NCBI GenBank assembly: GCA_030528125.1
Contig: JAUMZM010000001.1
Coordinates: 1 to 64,000, forward strand
Source: Tissierellia bacterium
Lineage (GTDB): Bacteria; Bacillota; Clostridia; Tissierellales; Peptoniphilaceae
DNA: 64,000 bases
Reading direction: 5' to 3'
Shown piece by piece: positions 56,478 through 64,000 of this stretch. Position numbers and translations under genes: made by a program. The notes under the pieces were generated by a model that worked only from the letters and a program-made list of their open reading frames with translations, did no database searches and was not told where the DNA came from. The stretch's first letter is position 1. Each line of letters begins with the position of its first letter.

Positions 56478-57611
56478 TTTATAGTAAGCAAATGGTTCAT
56501 TACTCATTGACTTAAAATCAAGAGGTTGCTTTTGCATTGAAGATGAAAGTATAAGACCAATTGCAATTAAGTTAATTAACTGGAAAGTTCCTCCTGACGA
56601 GAAGAAAGGAAGAGGAATTCCTGTTACAGGCATAAGTCCTATAGTCATACCAACATTTTCGAAAATATGGATAAAAAACATTGCAAAGAATCCAATAGTC
56701 ATAAATGATATGAATGAATCTTTTGAGTTTTTTGCAATCATAATCATTCTAAAAAGCATTATTGTAAATAGTATAATCATTACAATAGCACCTAGAAATC
56801 CAAGTTCTTCAGCTAGTACAGAAAAGATATAATCAGTTTCTTTTTCTGGGATATATCCGTATTGAGCTTGAGTTCCTTTCATATACCCTCTTCCAAAAAA
56901 TTGACCTGAACCTATTGCTATAAGTCCTTGAGATTGCTGCCAACCAGTACCAGATGTATCTCTTGATGGATCCAAGAAGTCTAGGATTCTGTTTTTCTGA
57001 TAATCATCAAAAAAGAAATAAGCAACAGGTATTATTGCAACAAAAATTAGAAGAAGCGTAATTATCCATTTCCAACTAAGACCTGCTACAAATAACATTG
57101 CAGCTATAAAAACTACATAAACCATTGCTGTACCAAAGTCTGGCTGCATTAATATAAGCCCTACAGGCAAAAATGATAGGAATAGTACTTTTATTAAGAC
57201 ATTGAAATTATTTATATTCTCTTTATTAATCTCTATATATCTTGCAAGTGCGAAAATAATTCCTATTTTCGTTATTTCTGCAGGTTGGAAAGATATAGGT
57301 CCAATAGAAACCCAGGAATCAGATCCCCACTCTTCTGCACCTTGTCCTATAAACAAAGTCATAACCAACATTAGTATAGCAATTAAGTATATGGGCTTTG
57401 CTAGCTTTTTGATAAAGTCAATATCCATAGTAGATATTAGAATAATTGCACAAAAACCAATTATAGTAGATATTATTTGAGTCTTTACTTCTGAGAAATT
57501 CCCAGAGTAAGCAGAATACAATACAACATTACCATAAACACATAAGCAAATAATAGATAAAAGAAGCCATTTATCTATTTGCCTCAAACTTTTTTTCTTT
57601 ATATTAAACAT
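56472..57611 (-). CDS. rodA: RodA-type peptidoglycan polymerase (SEDS family)
   Basis: A 379-residue integral membrane glycosyltransferase with about ten helices. SEDS family markers are WVSIGPISFQPAEITKIGIIFALARY, LILMQPDFGTAMV, the long extracellular loop with the catalytic Asp in YGYIPEKETDYIFSVLAEELGF, and GIPLPFFSSGGTFQLINLIAIGLILS. It elongates the cell wall with a class B PBP. GGAGTG precedes the ATG. Monocistronic. FtsW cannot be fully excluded; the IGSGQFFGRGYMKGTQ loop favours RodA. Confidence 0.85.
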   Translation of the reverse strand: MFNIKKKSLRQIDKWLLLSIICLCVYGNVVLYSAYSGNFSEVKTQIISTIIGFCAIILISTMDIDFIKKLAKPIYLIAILMLVMTLFIGQGAEEWGSDSWVSIGPISFQPAEITKIGIIFALARYIEINKENINNFNVLIKVLFLSFLPVGLILMQPDFGTAMVYVVFIAAMLFVAGLSWKWIITLLLIFVAIIPVAYFFFDDYQKNRILDFLDPSRDTSGTGWQQSQGLIAIGSGQFFGRGYMKGTQAQYGYIPEKETDYIFSVLAEELGFLGAIVMIILFTIMLFRMIMIAKNSKDSFISFMTIGFFAMFFIHIFENVGMTIGLMPVTGIPLPFFSSGGTFQLINLIAIGLILSSSMQKQPLDFKSMSNEPFAYYKK

Positions 57612-57742
57612 TTAATCACTCCAGTTCTAGTTAATTATAATATATATGGATATGCTATTCAATTGCATTTTTAAAAAATATTATTTACACTATAATAGTA
57701 AAAGAAAAGTTTAGATTAAATTTGTAAGATAAAAGAGGAGTT

Positions 57743-58381
57743 ATGGTTCTTAGTAAAAAAGAAATAGAAAAAGTATTAGAAATTTTAAAACAAATGTATC
57801 CAGATGTAAAAAGCATGCTTCACTTTAATACACCTTTTGAGCTACTAGTAGCAACTATACTTTCAGCTCAATGCACAGATGTAAGAGTAAATAAAGTTAC
57901 AGATGTGATGTTTAAGGAATATAATACACCACAAGATTTTGCAAAAATGGATATAAAGGATATTGAAGAATATATAAAGACTTGTGGACTTTATAGAAAC
58001 AAGGCCAAGAATATAAAAAACGCAAGTATAAAATTAGTTAAAGATTTCAATGGAAAAGTTCCAGATAATATGAAAGAAATAATGACACTTCCAGGAGTTG
58101 GAAGAAAAACTGCAAATGTAGTATTATCAAATGCATTTGGAATACCAGGCATCGCAGTTGATACTCATGTATTTAGAGTAACAAATAGAATAGGACTTGC
58201 TGATGCAAAAGATGTATTGCATACAGAATATCAACTTAGAGAAAATATACCAAAAGAAAGATGGTCAGATGCCCACCATGAGCTTATATATCTTGGAAGA
58301 AATATTTGCAAGGCTAGAAAACCGCTATGTGAAATGTGCAAATTAGCGCAATATTGCAAATACTATAAGGAGAATAAATGA
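57743..58381 (+). CDS. nth: Endonuclease III
   Basis: Base-excision glycosylase/AP-lyase for oxidised pyrimidines, 212 residues. The helix-hairpin-helix LPGVGRKTANVVL contains the catalytic Lys, VDTHVFRVTNRIGL holds the catalytic Asp, and the C-terminal C-x6-C-x2-C-x5-C binds a [4Fe-4S] cluster. AGGAG precedes the ATG. The stop overlaps the HAD gene start (ATGA). Confidence 0.93.
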   Translation: MVLSKKEIEKVLEILKQMYPDVKSMLHFNTPFELLVATILSAQCTDVRVNKVTDVMFKEYNTPQDFAKMDIKDIEEYIKTCGLYRNKAKNIKNASIKLVKDFNGKVPDNMKEIMTLPGVGRKTANVVLSNAFGIPGIAVDTHVFRVTNRIGLADAKDVLHTEYQLRENIPKERWSDAHHELIYLGRNICKARKPLCEMCKLAQYCKYYKENK

Positions 58382-59214
58382 TAAAACTATTTGTATTAGA
58401 TTTAGATGGTACACTTTTAAATTCAAATAATGATATATCAAAAGAAAACATAGAAGCTTTAAATTCATTAAGTGATACTGGAGTAAAGATTGTCTTTGCA
58501 TCAGGAAGAGTTCTTACTTCTTTAAGATATTATATGAATAAGATAAATTTGAAAAGTTCAATGATTGCAAATAATGGAGCAATAATTGCGATTGACGAAA
58601 ATAATATTTTAAAAAGATATGATATAGAAGAAAACAAGATAGAAAGACTAATTAAGTTTTCAAATGAAAACAACATGTACTTTCACATGTATGATGAAGA
58701 CACATTCTATGCAAGAAGACTTGACGAAAAGAGAATCCATCACTTAATTATAGATGAAAATTTGGGTAAAAAATATCAAGTAGATCTAGTTTTCTCAGAA
58801 AATCCTTTAAAAATTGCAATGCAAAGAAAAAGAAAAATCTTAAAATTTCAGATAACAGCAAATAACATGTCTCAAGAAGAAGTAGTAGAAAGATTAAAGC
58901 AAATAGAAGAGCTTAGTGACTTATATATGACATTTTCAGGCTTTAGCACAGTAGAGATAATGAATGGAAAAGTAAATAAGTATAACTCTATATTAGAACT
59001 TTCAGATTTTTTGGGTATAAATAAGAATGAGATAGCAGCTATTGGAGATTTTGATAATGATATTGAAATGATAGAAAACGCAAAGCTAGGATTTGCAATG
59101 GGAAATGCTAGAGATAGTGTAAAAGAAATTTCTGATTATGTTGTTTCTTCAAATAACTCCTTTGGAATAAAAGAAGCGGTAGAAAAGATAAAGGAGTTTA
59201 ACAGAAATGCTTAA
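58378..59214 (+). CDS. Cof-type HAD-family phosphatase
   Basis: A 278-residue HAD hydrolase with a C2B cap: motif I LDLDGTLLNSN (nucleophile Asp), motif II ASGR, motif III Lys in the MNGKVNK region, motif IV IGDFDNDIEMI. Likely dephosphorylates sugar phosphates or flavin/nucleotide phosphates; the specific substrate is unknown. Overlaps nth by four bases and trmL by eight. Confidence 0.87.
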   Translation: MIKLFVLDLDGTLLNSNNDISKENIEALNSLSDTGVKIVFASGRVLTSLRYYMNKINLKSSMIANNGAIIAIDENNILKRYDIEENKIERLIKFSNENNMYFHMYDEDTFYARRLDEKRIHHLIIDENLGKKYQVDLVFSENPLKIAMQRKRKILKFQITANNMSQEEVVERLKQIEELSDLYMTFSGFSTVEIMNGKVNKYNSILELSDFLGINKNEIAAIGDFDNDIEMIENAKLGFAMGNARDSVKEISDYVVSSNNSFGIKEAVEKIKEFNRNA

Positions 59215-59671
59215 TGTTGTTTTATATTCTCCAGAATATCCTGGGAATGTAGGAAATATATCAAGAACATGTGTCCTTACTAATTCTAGGCTACATCTTA
59301 TTAGACCATTTAAGTTTGATTTTTCAGATAAGATGCTAAAAAGAGCTGGTATAGATTATTGGGACAAGTTAGATCTTAAAATTCATGATAGTTTAGATGA
59401 ATTTATAGATTATGTAAAAGACAAGAATGTGTACTTACTTGAAACTGGAAGTGATAAAAAGCACAATGATATTGAATTTAAAGATGAAGATTATATAATC
59501 TTTGGACGAGAAAAAGAAGGAATATGTGATAAGCTTTTGGAAATGTATAAAGATAAAATATTTACAATTCCTATGAGAAAAGATATACATAGATCCTTAA
59601 ATCTTGCAAATTCGGTTTCAATTACAGTATATGAAGCCCTAAGACAAATAGGCTATGACAATATATTATGA
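59207..59671 (+). CDS. trmL: tRNA (cytidine/uridine-34-2'-O)-methyltransferase TrmL
   Basis: SPOUT-class methyltransferase of 154 residues that methylates the wobble ribose of certain tRNAs. NVVLYSPEYPGNVGNISRTCVLTNSRLHLIRP at the N-terminus and the knot motifs FGREKEGI and IPMRKDIHRSLNLANSVSITVYEAL are diagnostic. It overlaps the HAD gene and is followed nine bases later by trxB. Confidence 0.9.
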   Translation: MLNVVLYSPEYPGNVGNISRTCVLTNSRLHLIRPFKFDFSDKMLKRAGIDYWDKLDLKIHDSLDEFIDYVKDKNVYLLETGSDKKHNDIEFKDEDYIIFGREKEGICDKLLEMYKDKIFTIPMRKDIHRSLNLANSVSITVYEALRQIGYDNIL

Positions 59672-59679
59672 GGTGAAAA

Positions 59680-60612
59680 ATGTACGATATTATAATAATA
59701 GGAGCAGGTCCTGCAGGACTTTCAGCAGGATTATATGCTGGACGAAGCGAATTAAAAACATTAATAATTGAAAAAGCAGTTGCAGGTGGACAAATTTCAT
59801 CTACTTCAAAAGTAGATAATTATCCTGGAAGCATGGAAAATGCAGGTGGAATGGAACTTTCAGAAAGAATGAAAGATCAAGCTAAGCAATTTGGATGTGA
59901 AATAGTATCCCAAGAAGTAGTAGATGTTGATTTTTCAGGAAAAGTAAAGAAAGTAAAGACAAAAAAACAAGAGTTTGAGTCAAAGGTAGTCATAATAGCA
60001 ACAGGCGCAGCTGCTAGAAAATTAGGAGCACAAGGAGAAGAAGACTTTCTAAATAGAGGAGTATCTTATTGTGCAACCTGTGATGCTCCATTCTACAAAG
60101 ATATGGAAGTTTATGTTGTAGGCGGAGGAGAAGCTGCAATAGAAGAAGCACAATATTTGACAAAGTTTGCATCTAAAGTACACATAATCCATAGAAGACA
60201 AGGACTACGTTGCTCAAAGCTTGTAGAAGATGAAGCACGCGCAAACGAAAAAATCGACTTTATGCTAGATACAGTTGTAAAAGAAATAAAAGGCGATGTA
60301 GAAGTAAACGAGCTTATTGTAGAAAACACAGTTACAAAGGAAACAAAAAGCATAAAGGCAAATTCAGAAGATGGAGGATTTGGGGTATTTATATTTATAG
60401 GTAACATTCCTCAAACAAAATTATTCGAAGGACAAGTAGAGCTTAATAACTCATATATAAAAACAAATGAGGATATGAAGACATCTACTGAAGGAGTCTT
60501 TGCAGTAGGAGATGTTAGAGACAAAAAGATTCGTCAGGTGGTAACAGCAACATCTGATGGCTGTATAGCAGCTATTAATGCAAATGACCACATTACAGGC
60601 AAAGAATGGTAA
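59680..60612 (+). CDS. trxB: Thioredoxin reductase
   Basis: FAD/NADPH disulfide reductase of 310 residues: IIGAGPAGLSAGLYAGRS for FAD, redox-active CATC in GVSYCATCDAPF, VVGGGEAAIEEA for NADPH, and the late GVFAVGDVRDKKIRQVVTATSDGCIAA FAD site. It could also deliver electrons to the Grd complex through thioredoxin, but no thioredoxin gene lies here. AGGTG precedes the ATG. Confidence 0.92.
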   Translation: MYDIIIIGAGPAGLSAGLYAGRSELKTLIIEKAVAGGQISSTSKVDNYPGSMENAGGMELSERMKDQAKQFGCEIVSQEVVDVDFSGKVKKVKTKKQEFESKVVIIATGAAARKLGAQGEEDFLNRGVSYCATCDAPFYKDMEVYVVGGGEAAIEEAQYLTKFASKVHIIHRRQGLRCSKLVEDEARANEKIDFMLDTVVKEIKGDVEVNELIVENTVTKETKSIKANSEDGGFGVFIFIGNIPQTKLFEGQVELNNSYIKTNEDMKTSTEGVFAVGDVRDKKIRQVVTATSDGCIAAINANDHITGKEW

Positions 60613-60653
60613 AGTTAATTATCTAAGTTAGGGTATTAATTATCCATAAAAGC

Positions 60654-60682
60654 TTGAAAAAAAATTATCATAAAAGTACAAT
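60654..60682 (+). promoter_or_regulatory. gap operon promoter
   Basis: TTGAAA (60654-60659), 17-base spacer, TACAAT (60677-60682), about 30 bases before the gap start codon. No CggR gene or clear operator is visible. Confidence 0.6.
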
Positions 60683-60712
60683 ATAATTACAAAATGATTA
60701 GGAGGCAAATCA

Positions 60713-61717
60713 ATGACAACAAAAGTAGCAATTAATGGATTCGGAAGAATAGGACGTCTTACATTAAGAAGAATACAAGAATTAGATGACATTGAGGTAG
60801 TTGCAATAAACGACCTTATGGACAAAAACATGTTAGCACATTTATTTAAATATGATTCAGTTCAAGGAAGATTCGACGGAGAAGTTGAAGTAACTGAAGA
60901 AGGATTTAAAGTAAATGGCAAAGATATAAAAGTCTTTTCAGAGCCAGAACCAGCTAAGATTCCTTGGGGAGAAGAAAATGTTGATATAGTACTTGAATGT
61001 ACAGGATTCTTCACAGAAAAGGAAAAAGCAGAAGAACATATCAAAGGCGGAGCTAAAAAAGTTATAATTTCAGCACCAGCTAAGGGTGATTTAAAAACTA
61101 TCGTATTTGGCGTAAATGAAAAGATTCTTGATGGATCAGAAACAGTAATTTCTGGTGCTTCATGTACAACAAACTGCCTTGCACCAATGGTTAAAGTTCT
61201 AAATGATAACTTTGGAATGGTAATGGGACAAATGTCAACAATTCACGCATACACAGGTTCTCAAGCATTAGTTGATACACCAAATAAGAAAAATAAATTA
61301 AGAATGGCAAGAGCTGCAGCTGTAAATACAATTCCTACAACAACAGGAGCTGCAAAAGCAGTAGGTAAAGTTATTCCAGAAGTTGAAGGAAGAATTGATG
61401 GAACAGCTCTAAGAGTTGCTGTACCAACAGGATCAGTTACAGAATTATATACAGTACTTGAAAAGAAAGTAACTGTTGAAGAAGTTAATGCAGCAATGAA
61501 AAAAGCATCAAGTGATGCATTCGTATACACTGAAGATGAAATTGTATCAAGCGATATCGTAGGATACCCAGCAGGATCAATTTTCGATGCAAATCTTACA
61601 AAAATAGTTGAAACAGCAGATGGAAAGCAACTAGTAAAAACTGTTGCATGGTATGATAATGAAATGGGTTATACATCTAACCTAGTTAGAACACTTGATT
61701 ACTTTGCAAATCTTTAA
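60713..61717 (+). CDS. gap: Glyceraldehyde-3-phosphate dehydrogenase
   Basis: NAD-dependent glycolytic enzyme of 334 residues: NGFGRIGRL nucleotide loop, catalytic Cys in [31 protein letters not shown], and [13 protein letters not shown]. Strong AGGAGG before ATG. First gene of the gap-pgk-tpiA-eno run, with an internal hairpin after it. Confidence 0.95.
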   Translation: MTTKVAINGFGRIGRLTLRRIQELDDIEVVAINDLMDKNMLAHLFKYDSVQGRFDGEVEVTEEGFKVNGKDIKVFSEPEPAKIPWGEENVDIVLECTGFFTEKEKAEEHIKGGAKKVIISAPAKGDLKTIVFGVNEKILDGSETVISGASCTTNCLAPMVKVLNDNFGMVMGQMSTIHAYTGSQALVDTPNKKNKLRMARAAAVNTIPTTTGAAKAVGKVIPEVEGRIDGTALRVAVPTGSVTELYTVLEKKVTVEEVNAAMKKASSDAFVYTEDEIVSSDIVGYPAGSIFDANLTKIVETADGKQLVKTVAWYDNEMGYTSNLVRTLDYFANL

Positions 61718-61728
61718 GAGATAATTAG

Positions 61729-61757
61729 GCGGGGAGTAATCTCTCCGCTTTATTTTT
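61729..61757 (+). terminator. Hairpin between gap and pgk
   Basis: GCGGGGAG and CTCTCCGC (one G-U) around a TAAT loop, followed by TTTATTTTT. A partial terminator here would let gap be made in excess of the downstream glycolytic enzymes. Confidence 0.65.
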
Positions 61758-61771
61758 GATAAGGAGTACTT

Positions 61772-62973
61772 ATGAATAAAAGAACAGTAAAAGATTTAGA
61801 TGTTAAAGGCAAAAAGGTACTTGTAAGAGTTGATTTCAATGTGCCACTATCAAAGACAGAAAAGGGAGTAATCTCAGATGATTCAAGAATCAAAGCGGCA
61901 CTTCCTACAATTGATTACTTATTAGAAAATGGCGCAAAAGTTATTTTGATAAGTCACTTGGGAAGACCAAAAGGAGAAGCTAATCCAGAGTTTAGCCTTT
62001 CACCAGTAGCAAAAAGACTTGAAGAAATTTATGGAGATAATTTCCACTTTTTCGATGAAGATGAAGTTGTAAATGATAAGGTAAAAGAAGAGGTAAATGC
62101 TCTTAAAGAAGGAGAAATTGCACTTTTACAAAATACAAGATATGACAAGCAAGAAACAAAAAATGGTGAAGAATTTGCAGCTAAACTTGCATCTCTTGCA
62201 GATTTATATGTAAATGATGCTTTTGGAACAAGCCATAGAGCACATGCTTCAAATGTAGGAGTTGCATCAAAGCTTCCTTCAGCAGTTGGATTTTTGATTC
62301 AAAAAGAAATAGAGACAATGGGAAAAGCTCTAGAAGATCCAGAAAGACCATTTGTTGCAATTCTAGGTGGAGCAAAAGTTTCTGATAAAATTGGTGTTAT
62401 AGAAAACCTAATTACAAAAGTTGATTCTATCTTAATCGGTGGAGGAATGGCTTATACTTTCCTTAAAGCTCAAGGAAAAGAAATAGGCAAATCCTTACTT
62501 GAAGAAGATAAGATGGAAATGAGTTTGAAACTTTTAGAAAAAGCTAAAGAAAACAATGTTAAAATATATCTTCCAAAAGATGTAGTAATAGCAGATAAAA
62601 TTGAATCAGGTGTAGATACACAAATAGTAGATATTGACAATATTCCTACTGATAAAGAAGCTTTAGATATAGGACCTAAGACAGCTAAAGAATATGCAGA
62701 AGTTGTAAAAAATGCAAAAACAGTTGTATGGAATGGACCTATGGGAGTATTTGAAATAGATGAATTTGCAAATGGAACTAATGAAGTTGCAAAAGCACTT
62801 GCAGATAGTGATGCTATAACAATAGTAGGAGGCGGAGATAGCGCCCTTGCAATTGAAAAAGCAGGACTTAAAGATAAAATAACTCATGTTTCAACAGGTG
62901 GAGGAGCAAGCCTTGAATTTTTAGAAGGAAAAGTTCTACCAGGAATAGATTCAATAGATGACAAGGAGGAGTA

Positions 62974-62974
<1 letters not shown>
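61772..62974 (+). CDS. pgk: Phosphoglycerate kinase
   Basis: Two-domain kinase of 400 residues making ATP from 1,3-bisphosphoglycerate. KVLVRVDFNVPL, LISHLGRPKG, YVNDAFGTSHRAHAS, LGGAKVSDKI and GGGDSALAIEKAGL are the substrate and nucleotide motifs. AAGGAG precedes the ATG. Its stop codon shares a base with the tpiA start. Confidence 0.95.

Positions 62975-64000
<1,026 letters not shown>

Overview
The window is A+T-rich, tightly packed DNA with strong AGGAGG-type ribosome binding sites, lipoproteins with short signal peptides, an OatA-like acyltransferase, RodA, and an in-frame TGA (selenocysteine) codon in a betaine/glycine-reductase-type gene. Together these point to a strictly anaerobic, amino-acid-using Gram-positive bacterium. 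A Tissierellia/Peptoniphilaceae-type organism (Anaerococcus, Peptoniphilus or relatives) is my best guess; this is inferred from gene content and not from any marker gene.

Layout. 1-5352 is the 3' part of a giant adenine-methyltransferase/LPD protein of the kind carried by integrative conjugative elements. It is cut off and fused head-on to a uracil permease that has lost its own C-terminus, so the junction near 5340-5350 is a rearrangement scar or a misassembly. 5.3-13.5 kb (minus strand) holds the permease, a FetAB-type metal exporter and a five-gene oligopeptide/nickel-type ABC importer. 13.75-17.9 kb (plus) is a betaine reductase module: grdI, selenocysteine-containing grdH, and a BCCT betaine transporter behind a promoter with two perfect palindromes. 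18-22.3 kb is a LanFEG-type peptide-immunity ABC transporter with its own two-component system. 22.4-26.3 kb holds a YdjY/TVP38 membrane redox pair and an OatA-like acyltransferase. 26.6-33.2 kb holds a TetR regulator and a type I restriction-modification locus in which hsdM is frameshifted and hsdR has an internal stop, while hsdS is intact.

33.4-38.9 kb carries lactate dehydrogenase, a patatin phospholipase, a lysoplasmalogenase-like membrane protein, an HD hydrolase and a pyruvate oxidase. Divergent from pyruvate oxidase is the most unusual locus (39.2-42.1 kb): a flavin-binding/2[4Fe-4S] fusion protein, a zinc-type macrodomain protein, a class M sirtuin (SirTM) and a second small flavin-binding protein. 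Known macrodomain-SirTM operons reversibly ADP-ribosylate lipoylated GcvH-L; here neither GcvH-L nor LplA2 is beside them, so the target is open.

42.3-48.4 kb holds a DUF1858/DUF438/PAS protein, a ClC exchanger, an unknown membrane protein, a PadR/DUF2812 pair (PadR apparently starts at ATT behind tandem operator repeats) and AsnA. 48.6-54.9 kb is a complete phosphate operon, pstS-pstC-pstA-pstB-phoU-phoP-phoR, in which PstS has its two halves in circularly permuted order. 55-64 kb is housekeeping: a small disordered protein, dUTPase, RodA, endonuclease III, a HAD phosphatase, TrmL, thioredoxin reductase and the glycolytic run gap-pgk-tpiA-eno (eno continues past the window).

No tRNA, rRNA, CRISPR array or complete insertion sequence was seen.
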